This document shows, piece after piece, positions 1 through 13,969 of a DNA stretch of 64,000 nucleotides. Below the pieces are notes generated by a model, which saw only the letters and a list, made by a program, of their open reading frames with translations, was not told the origin of the DNA and searched no databases. Within the stretch, counting starts at the first letter, position 1. Every line of letters begins with the position of its first letter. Source of the stretch: Emydura subglobosa (Eukaryota; Chordata; Testudines; Chelidae); contig ML679959.1 in assembly GCA_007922225.1 (NCBI GenBank), positions 26,836,216-26,900,215 of the forward strand, in the 5' to 3' direction. The position numbers were made by a program, and so were the translations under genes.

Positions 1-3000
1 TAAGGTGTCTCAATACAACAGAAAATATCATAAACTGTCATAAACATAAGTGATACATGAGGGTAGTCAATTATGTTATTATAAATCACTAAAATCTGAA
101 GTACACTAAAAATATTTTAGATACACAAAACTGCACTGTGACATTCATAACACAGGAAAAGAAAGGGAATTCCAATTGCCTCCAATTACTAAAAAGTTCA
201 AATAAGAAATAGGAGCAGAGTATTATTAAAAGAAATACAGAAAGACCTGTTTAAATATCCACTCATTCCAAGAGCTAAAATAGTTTATGTTCAATCTAGT
301 CCCCTTAAAGAATTACTACAAAATCATCACCACCTACAAAGTTAAACACTTCGTTTGATTCTTGGGCAAACTCTGCTCCCCACTGATCCCACTGTCATTA
401 CCTCAACCACATACTCAACTCCTTCCACACACATTTCTTTCTTTCTGTCATTCATATAGCTGTGCTGGAAAATAAGTTGTTAATAACCAGTCATTTTAAG
501 AAAACAACAGCTTTCTCAATTAACAAGTCAGATTTTCTGGCAGAAGAGAACAGGCAGCAATGGAATGAGTTTGACAACTGACATAAGAAGTCTCGATTGA
601 TTCTGGTTGTATCTGAATTTAATTAACCTGCCTTTAAAAACACAAATCAAAACAGGCTTTATTTGTTGTTCAGGTCACAAGTCATATGAGTAAATAGTAC
701 AGAATACTGAAGTTCTGAAGAGCTTTGTTTCCATATTTTCTGAAGGAGGAAATCATTGCAAAAGCAAGATTAAGTAAGTGTAAAGAAACATCAGACTGAA
801 AAATAAGGAATCTTGCAAAACACATTCAAAGTTAGTAAATTCATTCACAGCATGAGAGAGTCACAAAAGCATATATAAAACAAAGACTTCACATTTTTCA
901 ACAAGGCTTGCCTAAATTTAAAGTAACTTTTACAACTCTACATATCTTAGAGTAGTAGGAATTCAACAGAAATCTGATCAGTTGGATTTATTTTTACAAG
1001 ACCCTCAGAACATAATTGAGTTGAGGCAGCAGTATTGACTCTAAATCATCAAAAGAAGGCCTGATGAATTAAGATTAGTTAATGGGGCGGCAGCAGTTTT
1101 ACTCAAATGGAAGTCACCAATTTGCAACCCTCTGTGCTAGACTTGCTTTATGGAAAAACCAGAAGAAGCCTCAGCAAGAGTACAAAGATATTACATTTTG
1201 AGAGGGGAGGAGGGAACTGCCACAATAAGAGACCAGGATGCCTATAAAATAATAACTGGTTAATTGGAGAGAGGATCTCAAGAGCCAGACAGGGGAAAGG
1301 TTATATCAGAAAATCAAAAATAGCCATTTGTGAATGCAAAAGCTGCAAATGAAGTGTTTCACTTGCTAATTACAAAGGCCTAACAAATGTACATACAATA
1401 CATCTTAATTTAAACTTCCAGATTAATCCAAACCAGCTCAATGTCCACATCTCAGTTTTGTCAGTTATGTGGAATTTTGCATTTTATATGATAGCATCAT
1501 TAGTCTAATTGTCCAATTCTTCTGAAAACTTGAAAATTACCCTCTCTCCCTCCCCCCCCCCCGAACAATCAGACTCAGAAATGGTTTAGGCAATACAGTA
1601 GTCCCTTTATGAAACAATTTAATAAAACAAAACCCCTTACATGAAGAGAACAGCTCTAGCAACAACAGGAGAGAAGAATTACAAAAAGCGGTCATACATG
1701 TATTAAAATTGATTTGCAATATAGCACTTCACGGTACAGTTCCAAAAGGAAGAAGTGTGTTTATGGCAGAAGATGACAGACAAAGGCTAAGGGATTTTAT
1801 TGGGGGAGGGGGTGTCCTAAAATCTAAGGGCATTATATAAGATCTCAAATATTCCTCTTTTCCTGAAGATGACATAAAAATAAACTCAGAAAACAAACAG
1901 AAAGAGCAGAAATTACGTCGCCTCTCTAATCTGCACATCATAAAATTCACACAAACAGCTGGCTCTCCATTTCTCAGCAAAACTTTTAATACCAATGTGT
2001 TTTAGGAAGGTCTTGTTATTACTGAAACCTCAGTATTTTTACAAGACAAACTGCAATACTTTTATTAAAACAATAGTTTCATTTATTTGGCAAATGACAA
2101 TAGTCAAATTAAGCAAACAAAATATATTACATGATTCATTATCTTTACTTAATTTAATGTTTGTTCGCTTCCTTGTTATTTGACAAAATTAAATATGTAA
2201 TAAATACAGTCACTGATATAAATCAGAAAAGTTTCACTATCCATCAATTCTTCTATAAAAGATCAAAGAGCAACTGCCCATCAGTTAATGCGAGTGAATA
2301 TATTAGTGAAATATGGCTATCGCAATTTGGAATGGGAATTACTTTTATTCAGGTTGACCTTTCATGGATTAGAATTACTGTTCTCAGAAATCTGCCATAC
2401 AATAGGCTCATCTAGTTTGCTAAAAATGGGTCCATTTTCTGGGAAGATCATGTGGGACTTTAGCAAAGGGGAAATGTTTTTTGGAAGTTAAGTTCTTTGT
2501 GAATGATAAAAACTTATCCATATGAATAAAAAATAAAGTGTCAGCATCAGATTGCTGGTATTTCCCATTTAGTCAGGTTCTTGTCCTGAAAGGCCAAAAA
2601 TGTTGTATGTGACACGCAGACAATATATTTACAGTTGCTTCATGTATACTGGATAAAAGCTCTTACTACACTCGAAGAAGAATGGTGTAAAGATATCAAA
2701 ATGTATTAGTGCAGGATGACTTTCTTTTAAGGGCAAGAGGATGTTCTGCTTTGTCTAAAAATCATCAGTATACAAGAATTACCTGAAGTAGTATGTCAGG
2801 CAGTTCATAAGCACTCTCAAATAAGTCGAATCTAAAGTAAACAACCCAAGGAACACAATGCTATAAAGTAGTCACTATAAACAATAAAGGTAAGATGACA
2901 AGAGGTATCATTTCAGCAGCCAAATGATCAACTAAACTTATATGGTAGATGGCTAGTACGAGGGAATGAGGAAAACAGCAGGATGAATGAAGATCTAAAA

Positions 3001-4884
3001 GGAAACACAGTATAGTTGTTCTGTGAGGAATTACATGTTCCAAATCTGGAACTACATGAAATAACTTTGGTTCCCTCGTGTTTACATCTTTTAAGACCAT
3101 GACTGACTCAATATTTCCACAATGATGACAGTAATTAGGAACAGACCCTACTGTTACCAGCTTCTCATATAACATTAATGTATAACTTTCATGCACTAGT
3201 TGATGTACCCTGCAGATGAATTCAATTGCTGATCTGAATAAACTCATTTGTGACCATTTCGCCAAACCACCAGCCTGCTCCTTTGGGGATTACCTGCCTA
3301 GGTTATAACATCCTCTAGATTAGGTCACAGATTGTTCCTTTTAAATAATTTCTTGATGTTTGACAGTTCAATTTTGATACAGTATCTTTAAAACAAAACG
3401 ATCAAATCCATTACCGAAATTACCAATGTTTCTTTGGTCTAGTTGTAAATAAACATTATGGATTTTTTGTTTTGTTTTTAAGTCTTTCTACCAGTTTGGA
3501 GGCTCATTAGATACAATGAACTGTGTCCCTAATAAATTTTTATGGATTATTCTCATAAAGACACTGGAACAAAAAGAAGGAATGCATAATCCTAACAGGA
3601 TGATTATATCTGATGTTATGGCACCAATTCCTTTCTCTTCTGTATGAGAATGGGAGATTACTGTTTTGAACGGTATAAATCTTATTTGGAAGGTCTCAAA
3701 TGTAAGGACATCATTTCTTGGTCTCTGAACTCAGCCATTCATCCGGGTCAATCTGAGAACTATTTAATCTACTAGAATATTTTCTTTTACCTTATAAGCA
3801 GTAGGAAAGTCTCTGTTGACAATATCCAGTTTCACACCTGGAAGATTTCCTGACACAAGAGGACTGATCTCATTTCTTCCTGCTTACTGTTATACTGCAG
3901 CAACATTTTCAGTCCCATTTATTTTTTAAAACTAAAATCTAATACTAATACCTTCAGTGTATTCAAAAGTTCTCTCCTTAACTCAACTCCTCCCCACCAA
4001 GCACCCACAAGCATGAACTTTCTTCAAGTTAGTTCTTCAGGTTAGATTTATCACTTGTTGACATCATTTAGGATGAGAGACTCTGCAAGTTCTTGGCATC
4101 TATCTGAAATGGAATTCAAGGCATGATTGGGAGAATCTGACACAGTGTTTAACCTTTAATTCATTCTTAATTCAGCTCATTTTGCCTAGGCATTGCACAG
4201 GTGTGAGTACAATATTATACATCACCCATGTTGCAATACATAAACAGTGGTCACATTCAATGTTCCTTTTAAATGTAGTATTTTTATGTCTCAGTAACAA
4301 AACTGTCTTCAATTTTCAATTCTAGATGTTCCACAGTGTTAGAAAGATAGGATTCACACAACTGGTCTGTTCTTGTGTTCCCGTTTTGGCTGGAACAATT
4401 TCCTTGCTCTTTTTGCAGATGGTGAGTGTTATATATAAACCACAGATGTGTGAACTGACCCTAGAAAAGGAGGACCAAAATGCCTGTTACTAAATCTCCT
4501 TTTAAAACTGCTACACAATTCTGCCTCAAGTGTCTCACTGATCTTTCAGGAATACAATCAAATCTTTTTTGAAAGAGAAAAAAGATGCGACAGGGCAAGG
4601 ACAGATTCCATACAAATGATTTTAGACTCTTCATTTAGACTCTTGTGAGAGAATATTCCACAAAATTTGTTTAGAGTTATTGTATTTGATTTTTTAAAAG
4701 TAATCCATATTAATGGAAACAGTTTCCGATGATTAGGAACAAAATCTGACCCATATCAGAACTGCTGGAGCTTTGGACCTGATATTGGATTCTAACTACA
4801 AGCAGGGTTGTAAATTTAAGCCCCGACGCAAGCTGCTCCATATTCAGAGATCCCTGCCTCCGCACAGAGCCTCACTGAATATAC

Positions 4885-5020
4885 AAATTGCCATCCTAAA
4901 TCAGATCAGTGATCCATCTAGACCAGTGTCCTGTCACTGACAGTAGCCAGTACCAGTAGCTTCAAAGAAAGGAACAAGAAACCTCGTTGCAGGTAGTTAG
5001 TAATAATCTGACCGCAAGTT
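4885..5020 (-). mobile_element. CR1-like LINE 3' fragment
   Basis: Degenerate match to the segment seen better at 15790-16095: the ccatctagaccagtgtcctg stretch followed by a ctgtcactgacagtagcc-type stretch. Antisense to the element's coding strand. Old and short. Confidence 0.5.
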
Positions 5021-5499
5021 ACTGACTTCAATGTGTTATCCTGCAAGCCTATATTGTATAATTACAACACAATTAGGTGCTGAAGAGAGCAATGTGAATA
5101 GAGCTGTGAAGAATGTTGAAGACAGCAATTCTAATTAATTGAACAATGTTATACAGATATATTTATGAATAGGTGTTGACCATAAATATAACTTAGTAAT
5201 AGGCACACAGCACTTTATATCTTCAAAGTACTGCATTAGAACAGACTGCTATATTATATTATATACTGCTATAATTAAAGTAAAAACCAGCTTTCTGTTT
5301 CAGGTAAATACTAATTCCTCCTCCCACTACTCAGAAACTAGGAGACCATCTATGGATGCTGCAGGAACAATTGTGCTGGGGGACATGGTGAAAACACAGT
5401 AGTGCCCTCTCAACGTGGTTAAGACAGTTCAATCTTCCAGCAGATAGGACTGAACTATGCCTCAACTACTTTTGGGGACTACCATTTTGTAACCAAATA

Positions 5500-5660
5500 C
5501 CTCCTACATGCTGGTTCCTAAGGCATTATGGGCTTTATGTCTTAGCTAGGGAAAGTGAAGCAGAAAGGTTAAGTAATCTGCCCAAATGGAAACTGCAGCA
5601 ATTCTGTGGCTGGAACTCAGTAGTAGCTCCAAGTGCCATGATCAGTCCACTATAATACAG
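5500..5660. repeat. MIR-like SINE fragment
   Basis: Contains the MIR-core-like order: a gaagcagaaaggttaagta segment, then atctgcccaaatgg, then a gtggctggaactcagtag-type segment. Degenerate. The flanking DNA 5020-5500 and 5660-6150 shows nothing recognisable. Confidence 0.45.
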
Positions 5661-6149
5661 TCCATTAAAATTGTATTGTATAGTGTGTCAGTCATAAATT
5701 TAAGACATATATACTTTTACATTTTTAAATAGGCATTTGCTGGTTTACCTTATTAAAGGAAGAGCAAGTAGTGATGCTTATGATTACATTCCATTATAAA
5801 CTCCTAATACTAATACTTTCCATTACAAACCCCTATTTTTCAGTAGCTTATACATTTTTTGACAAACTAACTGTCTGTGCTTACATTTTCCAGGTTTGCT
5901 CTTTGCCCTGGCTGAATTTTTGTTTTAGACATTTCAGCACAAACGCCAATGTTGAAACAAGTGCCAAATATTTCTTTGAAAAGCTCTAGTGCCTCCACTC
6001 TCTGCAAATACCATTTAGCACAGAGATAGTTCTGGGGTCAGGATGGTGCCTTTCACTCTATAAAAATCTATCCAGATTTGGCTAAATCATAAGCATCCAA
6101 AAAATAACCATTTGCACATGTGAAGCTTGCTAGAATCTGGCTGTTAAAG

Positions 6150-6662
6150 CAGTGTTTCCCAAACGATGGGTCCCAACCCACTGTCCTAGAACCAAAGGTT
6201 CTGTCCTAGAACCAAAGGTTCTAGATGGGTCACCACAGCTAGAGCTAGACTAACACATCCCTGGGCCCTAGGCAAGCAAGCACTTCTACTGGTCCAGTGG
6301 GGAGGGGAGGTCCCACCCAATACTCACCCTGCAGTGGTGGCTCCTGTCCCAGCTTGTGACATCATGGAGGGATGACTGGGCCAAATCTGTGTGGTGCTGT
6401 GACTCCATGTGTCAGGTTGCAATGGCCAGAGCAGAAAGCTGGGCCCAGCCCCATGGGAGAAGAGCCACTACAGTGGGATAGGTTCACTCTGTGATCCCCT
6501 ACTCCTCTCCGGGGCCTCTCCTTCACAAGGAGCTGGGATTAGGTTGCGGTGCTGGGGCAGAGGACGCATATAGGTAATCGTGGATCCAAAAAAAAAAAAA
6601 AAAAAAAACCTCAAACACACAATGCACAAAAGTTGCCTTAATAAAAAGTTTGGGAACCACTG
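6150..6662. mobile_element. hAT-type MITE
   Basis: Ends are inverted: CAGTGTTTCCCAAAC on the left, GTTTGGGAACCACTG on the right. This is the classic short-TIR form of non-autonomous hAT elements. The 8-bp flanks (TGTTAAAG and TGCTAATA) match at 5 of 8 positions, so the copy is old. The interior includes a 13-base duplication near 6190-6220 and a long A run at about 6588-6608. No coding capacity. Confidence 0.65.
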
Positions 6663-6929
6663 TGCTAATAACTCTGAACATTGTATTAACACTAAGCATG
6701 CTCTAGTTCTCATTGACCTTCCTCTACACAGAATATGCTCCCGGACCCACACAGTCTGAACACCAGACAACACACAGAAGTAGCTGTTGCTTTAAGTCAG
6801 GGAAAGGAATGCTGAATTGGAAGTCAGGAGAAAACTATGAGTTCTAGTGCAAGTTCTTCCGACTGGTGTTAATTTTGTGCCCTCCGCAGCCCTTACTGTT
6901 GAGCAAAGCCATGCACCCCTAACTTTGGA

Positions 6930-7160
6930 GAGAGGCAAGTATCACTGTTCCAGTGGGGTAACCAAGACATTGCACAATCTCTTCTGGCGGAGCTGGGAAT
7001 AGAACACTGTGTCTAATACGGCAGACCCAACTCTCACCCATGTAACCATGCTGCCTTTCTGAGTTAATGTACTATATCTATGACCTGAAGAGACACCCAC
7101 ACACACCAGAATAGCCAGTGGCCCAATGATTAGGACATTCACCTGGGCCATTGGCTATTC
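6930..7160. repeat. SINE-like fragments (MIR core and tRNA-like head)
   Basis: About 6930-7060 contains a ggcggagctgggaatagaac segment like the 3' region of MIR-type SINEs. About 7110-7160 has a gcccaatgattaggacattc stretch resembling a tRNA-derived box-A head. Boundaries uncertain. From 7160 to 8967 I see only a C run near 7188-7198 and unannotated AT-rich DNA. Confidence 0.35.
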
Positions 7161-8967
7161 TGGGAAGGGTTTCGCTCACTCTCTCTCCCCCCCCCCCTTT
7201 GTTTTTTCATGAAAAATTTAAAACAGTCTCAGCTTTGTTCCATATCAGAACAAAACCAAATTTCAAAACCTCCATTTTTTGTGTGTGAAATGGAATTTTT
7301 GTTTTCCAACCAGCACTACTTATTATTAAACCAATGCAATTTATGTATAAAAATTAATAAACATAAGAAGTCTCATCCCATTAGGTATTGATATTACAGC
7401 CCCTTTATATAAAGTTATTATTATATAAAACTCTATAATACTCAGCACCAAAAGAGTAACAACATATGGATGGAGTTTCAGCATTAACTATGATTTTCCT
7501 TCTTTTTGTTTTTAATCATTTTAAACGAGACTTTTTCTGTGGTATAACCTCCTGTTTTCCACATTAGTGAAAACCTCATGGGTGCTACATGGAAAAATAC
7601 GAAATATAGTATGTCACAAACATGCATTTTAGAGCACTATGCATAAAATCATATGCTACGTATAGCAGTTTGAAGACAATCTAGTTGAAGTGGAGAATGC
7701 AATTTACAGAGTAACAAACCCAGCAATCACTATTAATACTCATAGTAAAAGAGGTAAACATCCAAATCAGAATCATAACTCAGGAGAAATGCTATTTCTC
7801 TTCCTTGAGGAATAATATCGTTTTCCATTGTTAAAGAATAATATTGTTTCCTGTTTGCTGAAAGAAGGAAGGTTGAATGGGATCAACATCACAAAGCTAA
7901 AGCAACTGTATATAACTGCTGTCAAGCACAGCAGGCAAGGGTATTAAACTGTGGTCCTTATAAGGAAAAGAAAACTGTTAAAAGTCTTTAGACATCACTT
8001 GCTTCTGTTTCAATAGGACCTGGAACAGGAAAGCAAGCAACCTGGATGGGAACTGTTCTGCAGAATTTTACTTTTCACTCAGGTTCCCTCATGTACACAC
8101 TTAACTAACACACACACAAAGTTTTCCTTAGAGCAGCACAATTATTTTATGGTGGTGGACAGGACTTCATCCCAATCTTTTGCTCCTTAGGGATGTATGT
8201 TTTGCATAGGGAGCATGTGCCTTTAAGGGAGGGAGTGGGAGGAGCAAAGAAAATGTTTCAGGCTGAACTCCAACCACCACTTCAAAATGATTAGGGCACA
8301 GAATTCAGTAGCTCCGAAAGAGATTTCTTAACAAGAAAGATGACCTGAAAGCTGGGCCTTGGAAGTGGGCTACGTAAAGAACAGGATAAAATAGGAGAAT
8401 TTTACAGGTGAAATCCTATCTTGGGGCTTTATATTGCTGCCCTTCACTGCAGAATCTGAGCACAGTGACATACTAGACCATCCAGAGAATGTTTCTTATG
8501 CCCCGAATTGATAGAGCAGTGAAAGTTTAAGTGATGAGGAGATGAGTATCAGAGGTGGAGAGCATAGCTTCATCCTAACCTTTCCTTATGATGGAGGAAG
8601 TTACAAAATTCAGTATTTGCTCTTTCTCTCATGGAATTCCAGCAAAACCCCTCTCCTCTAGCAGTTTAATAGTTTCATTTCTTTCCCTCATTTAATATGG
8701 CTCCCAGCCAACAGTTTGATTATATCTTTTGTCTTCATGCAGCATTAAAACACTGAGCCAAGTTAGCTAAAATAAGTAAGCTGAAAGAAAGCTTCACTGA
8801 GAAATGAACCAAGGGTCCCAGGTTCACGAAGGCTGATTATATAAGAAAACAGGTTCTTTTCTTAGATGGAAGGCTGAGCTGCAGCCCTTCCTGTTATTCA
8901 CTGCTATTTACTGTTACTTGGGCATAAAATGACTATAAAACAATCATCTCAAGAAAACAAGCTCTTG

Positions 8968-9224
8968 GACCTCATCTACACACAAACTTGCAACAATTTA
9001 GTTAAGAGTGTAAAACCCCTGTGTACACCCTCTCATTTTGGTTTAAAAGTGGCTTATTTTGATTTGTCTTAAATCTATTCTTTGTCTATTTAAGATAAAT
9101 TGAAATAAGCTTAGTTTAAACCAAAATGAGAGGTGTATCCATAGCCTTTTGGATCCATTTAGTGAAACTGATTTAAAATTACACCCTAAATTAAACTGGT
9201 GCAACTCTGCATGCAGACAAGATC
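8968..9224. mobile_element. Near-full-length palindromic MITE
   Basis: The two halves are imperfect reverse complements over more than 100 bases each. ACACCCTCTCATTTTGGTTT (about 9024-9043) pairs with AACCAAAATGAGAGGTGT (about 9119-9136). The outer ends CCTCATCTACAC... and ...GCAGACAAGATC also pair. The loop is a short T-rich segment near 9080-9092. Such foldback structure is typical of MITEs. The outer TIR resembles the TCTACAC-containing ends of the Harbinger-like elements elsewhere in this window; family assignment is inference. No clear target duplication seen. Confidence 0.6.
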
Positions 9225-9589
9225 ACAGAACCCTGTTGCATAAAAGAAATATAAAAAGGTGGATGGAAATTATTTAAATAATGTCATTTTGGCCAAGAAT
9301 CTCAAGGGATAAGTTATTTGGAAATGAATATTGGACTGAAGTTCCTAGTACAGCAAAATTCAGTTTTCTTTTAGCATTAAACTACCATCACATCAAAAAC
9401 TGAAGGAGATTAAACTAATCTTGGTTGGTAAGAGTTTTGTTGTGATAGCATTAGTTTAGAATCATAAAAACTTCATCAGGTTTTCTAAAATAGATTTGAA
9501 CACCTCAATTCTAGAATGTGTTACGTGAGAGTCTGCATTTAAAATATAACACTTGTCCTTCACATATTCTGCACCTCATCACCTCCTTG

Positions 9590-9685
9590 CCTACTTTCCC
9601 TCCTATCCTTGATCTAATTTAGAATACACGCTCCTTGGAGCAGGGACCTATTTTTCCAATTCAGATGCACAGTACCATTGCACAA
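9590..9685. repeat. L2/L3-type LINE tail-like fragment
   Basis: Contains a cgctccttggagcagggacc segment, resembling the common 3' tail of ancient L2/CR1-like LINEs. A similar stretch occurs at about 32510-32560. Weak. Confidence 0.3.
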
Positions 9686-9689
9686 CTAA

Positions 9690-10245
9690 GGTATTACAGC
9701 AAAGACAACGAGTTCTGTGGCACTTTAAAGACTAACAAATTTAATATTTGAAGACATTAGCTTTTGAGAGATTTAGCTCTTTTCTTCAGATGCAGTAATA
9801 CAGAAAATAGGAAACACAGAGGTATCTTGTATGTTTCCAGGTGCATTGAGAACAATGGGGGAGGTGGAGTCAGGGGGAGGTGGAGTCCGGTACTTAAGTC
9901 CTAATGACTACCACTGAGTAGGAGGTGAGAATGGGTGAGCAAAGTAATTTACCTTCGGTAGTGAGATAGCCATTCCAAGTCTCTGTTTAAACCCAGTTTG
10001 AATGTGTCAAGTTTGCAGATCATTTCTAATTCATCAGTTTCTCTTTGAAGTCTGTTTTTGGAGTTTTTTTGGAGAAGTACAGCAACTTTCAGGTCAGAGA
10101 CAGAATGCCCTGGGGAATTAAAGTGTTCTCCCACTGGTTTATGGATGTTATTATTTTTTATGTCTGATTTGTGTCCATTTATCCTTGTGCATAGTGATAG
10201 TCCAGTTTGGCCAATGTACATGGCAGAGGGGCACTGGTATTACAG
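9690..10245 (-). mobile_element. Penelope-like element fragment with GIY-YIG endonuclease
   Basis: Minus-strand frame 10221-9949 (90 residues, ending in a stop) reads MYIGQTGLSLCTRINGHKSD, then KPVGEHFNSPGHSV, then DELEMICKLDT. YIGQT, the Arg of TRI.GH and the HF..PGHS segment are the GIY-YIG nuclease pattern of Penelope-like retroelements, which sits after the reverse transcriptase. The RT is absent, so this is a 5'-truncated copy. Downstream on the minus strand, 9700-9800 is non-coding tail sequence (the aaagactaacaaattta stretch) common in turtle genomes. The upstream break is at about 10245. Overlapping plus-strand frames are shadows. Confidence 0.8.
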
Positions 10246-13200
10246 AATGAATACTAATAAGTGGATGCACTCCCAGTCCCACACAACAAACAGTTCTCTC
10301 CTCCTGCGGGCCTGTGCTGCTCACAAGTGTCTGCCCCTCCCTTGGCCTGTCTGCTCCCAGCATCCCCCTCATGTCATCCCAGAAAACTTCCCCTCCCCCA
10401 CAACCAGAGTATCATTTCCTATGCCTTCCTACAGCCCCTCTCTTCCACAGACCCTCACCACATGAGACCTGTTGTCTCCATGACTCTGCACCAGATGCAG
10501 GATAAGGGCTGGGTGGGCTTGGCAGTCACTCCATTATCACTACAGATATGCTTATGTTTGAGATTTTGTGGGTTTTAAAAACTAATTTCCACATACTTAA
10601 ATTCTCAGAGGATATAAAATGCAATTGCTCTAATATAAACAGATTAGTGTATTAAGGTTAATTTAGCCTTAATACACCAAAGACCAAAATGGTGCTCTGG
10701 ATGGCCCAGATTAACCCTCCCCCTTTATAACACTCCACCTCTACCAAGCTGGTTAAAGTGCCATGTTTGCTCAAAAGTCAGGCTCTTTTCATGTGCACAT
10801 TTTGTGTAAATACATATATTTTTGAAGAAATGTTAAAATCAACAATGCATGGTCAGACTGCCAAGGAAAAGTTTCAGTCAGAACCAAATTCCAAAATCTT
10901 CCTATTAAAAAATTATTAAGAGAAACCAATCAGAACTGCACAGAAAATTCAAGGGTCCTAAAACTAAGTGTGCAATCTTACATGAGAGGACCATGTACTT
11001 AATAGAGAAAAACAGGAATTAATGCTCAGTTTTAGAATGCAACTCTATGTGGTTACTACCACATAGTGTCTTCATAATTATGACACTACAGGATACTACT
11101 TATCAGTCTGCATAACTAGGTCATCAGATAGATCTCATTCCATTGCAGACACTAGCAGACGTCTTCAACAATATTGTATTTTATTAAAGAAAAAAAGATA
11201 GTAGTCAAAAGGCTTATTTATGTCCTTTTAATGGACTCCTTGAGGCCATCCCATATGCTGACATCATCCTTAACAAACAGCCTATTATGCTTTACATACG
11301 CAGTGCTGCCATTTTTAATAGGACAATTATTGCCAGAATGCTAGAAAAAGCTGAAAGTATGCCAAGTCTCTGTATAATACAAACCACATGATGAGACATA
11401 AATTAACAATATAGGATATGTATGAAGAATATCCTGTGTCAAACAGAGACATGTCCAGAAGGGGAGATAAACTAAGGCAATTGCCAAAGCATACCAAATA
11501 AATGTAGACTCTGGAAGCCATAAAGGTCCCCTTCGTTCTAAAGAACACAAAGGACAGATTTAAGCAATAATCAACAGACTATGGGGTCAGCATAAAAGTT
11601 TAGTACCACTTCCTCACACTCATACAGAATATTTTAAAGCTAAATTTTCTTTAAAAAATGCTATAATCAAAATAATTGCTACATTCTCAATAATATACTG
11701 ACACTTATTCTTTCATAAAAATCCAACATTATAATGAATCTTTAGCAGCAAATATCACAAACAGTAAAATCTCCTTTTTAAAACATTACTGATGGTGGAC
11801 TTTAAAAAAATTCCATGTTTAGGAAAACAGATGATTCAAGGCCTGATGACAAGCTTTTTACCTCTAGGGGACTGATTCAAATCAAGCTCAGGACAGAATT
11901 GTTACCATGAGAGTTGTTTGATGCCCCATATGAAATGGGTTGATGGTGTCACTTTAGCTCCTAGGGGCAGGATTCCGTGCCACAAAAAACATGATTGCAA
12001 TTAGAGCAATTGGTTCAGCACAAAGGGTCAAGGAATAGAAGAACAAGGAAAATGAGAACTCTAGTCTCACTGCTAAAGATGCTCCCTTGAAGTCAAGGTT
12101 ATGACACACTTGGAGTGATGAGTGGAAAGATACATGGCTATGTCCATGCTCTGCAGATAAAGGACTTCCGTTTCCATAGCTGTCAATCAGGCACCTTTCA
12201 TGAGCACAGTTTTCACTACTATTCTAGTTTAACATTATAAAAACAAATTAGAACTAAAATAAAAAAAATCTTTGAAGAATTGTATTTTAAAACAAAAGCC
12301 CAGAGTAAAACTCTTGAAATACAAAGTCAGAGGGAAATTAGTTCATGCATTCCAAAATATCAGTATAATGACTCTAGAAAAACATATTAATGAGCCTCAG
12401 CAACTTGACATCCCCTTCAGGTCCACTGCTAGAGAAATACTAGACTGTGTTCAAACAAAGCAGGGTTTCAATTTACAAGTGAGCTACGCAATTAAGCTAG
12501 AAGTGAGAGTAAGTGTGCAGTAAATGAACTCAACTTTTTCCCCCAGAAAAAGTTTCTTTAGGTTACAGAAGACTTAATCACTTCAATCACAGCCATTTAA
12601 ATTTAGGCCATATGAATATTTATGGTTTTTTACTTGTCATTTCGGAGCAGAAGTTATTCAACAAAACTTATTAAAGTTACTTGGTTTAAATAAAATGTCA
12701 CATGACAGACATGAAAACTTAGTGGGAAAGAACAGCTATGTTGGCATTTACACAACACATGCCCATTGTATAAGCCTCTAAACCCATATACAACTTTAAA
12801 AATTGAGACTTAATACCAAAAACTTACTACAAAGTAAACAAAAAATCCTAGATTCAATATCAACTCAAATAATCCAAGTCCCATCCAAAACCTCATTCAG
12901 ACAAACATGTGTATAAATAGATAGCCAACAATCTCAAGCTCTGATGGACTAACAGGGGAGTGAGTTCTAGCACCATAAAATGCTACAAAGAAAAACACCC
13001 TACAATAAATATTGCACAATTTAAATCAGTAGACTTAACAGGTATGCCTCTGCTGATCTCAGCTTTCAGAAGTCTGCATGGAAAAAGAAATGGTCTTTGG
13101 GGTAGTGAAGGTACAGGTCATTTCATGTTTTAAACCAACTCCAGTAAATGTAATTGTACTGAGAAGCAAAGAGGAAGCCAGCGAAGCATATGCAGCATAA

Positions 13201-13744
13201 GGCAAATGTGCTCAAGATGATTTGCACCACTATGCAAGAGTTTAGAAGACAATATTTTTAAACATACTCAGCATAACATTAACAGATTAATTTTATCAAA
13301 TTTAAATATAAATGTGGAGGCACTAGATCTGGCACTGAGAAAGTAGATAAGGACAAGGAAATTTAAGCCAATCAGGACATTTAACAATGGACATACAAAA
13401 TGAAAAGTGAGATCCTTAACTTATATTTGAAATATGACTGACCTTTTTGTTAAAGTAAAGGATTAGATCAATTCAAAGACATCTAGCAGAAGATCACAAA
13501 AAAGCACAAACCTATTTCTATTAAAATAATATCTGACTACCAACTGAGGTACATCAAACAAACCTGAAACTAAAAGCAAGTTGAGAAGACTTGTAAAGGA
13601 GTCACCAGAAAACGAAATGTAAAGCAAGAACAGTAATTTGTACGTGTAAAATAGTGAATGTAAAATTGAACACAGTAGCCTCAAAATGTTTACTTTAAAT
13701 ATGTAGTGATTTGTAGTCCTTAATAGTGTATACGTCAATATATA
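10246..13744. other. Intronic DNA without recognised features
   Basis: AT-rich, no convincing coding frame on either strand. A local inverted repeat of about 12 bases with a short loop (attaaggttaatt/ttagccttaat) lies near 10650-10675. Nothing else identified. Confidence 0.4.
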
Positions 13745-13757
13745 TTTTATGAGTTGA

Positions 13758-13832
13758 TAGAGTGGTGGCCCTTCAGGGTTGTAAAAATGGCATTTGTGGC
13801 CCTCGAGCCAAAAAGGTTGGGAACTACTGCAT
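13758..13832. mobile_element. hAT-like MITE end
   Basis: Ends in GGTTGGGAACTACTG, the mirror of the hAT-type CAGTGGTTCCCAACC end. The other end is degraded (agtggtggcccttcaggg). Low confidence. Confidence 0.35.
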
Positions 13833-13969
13833 TAAGAAGTTACAATTTAATGAGTTTGTGTGGTATGAAGGGAACATATTGAGCTTCTCACCAACATACA
13901 GCCCTTAGAACCTGAAAGGTGGGTCCCAACCTTCATATTCGCTCGTGGGGCTAGAAGGTACCCAGTACA

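Noticed and set aside
2861..3265. 134-codon minus-strand frame that might be an LRCH3 exon
   Set aside because: No leucine-rich-repeat pattern (LxxLxLxxN) and no matching phase-1 acceptor; treated as intron.
10058..10578. Overlapping plus-strand frames at the Penelope fragment
   Set aside because: Shadows of the GIY-YIG coding strand and of flanking GC-rich DNA.
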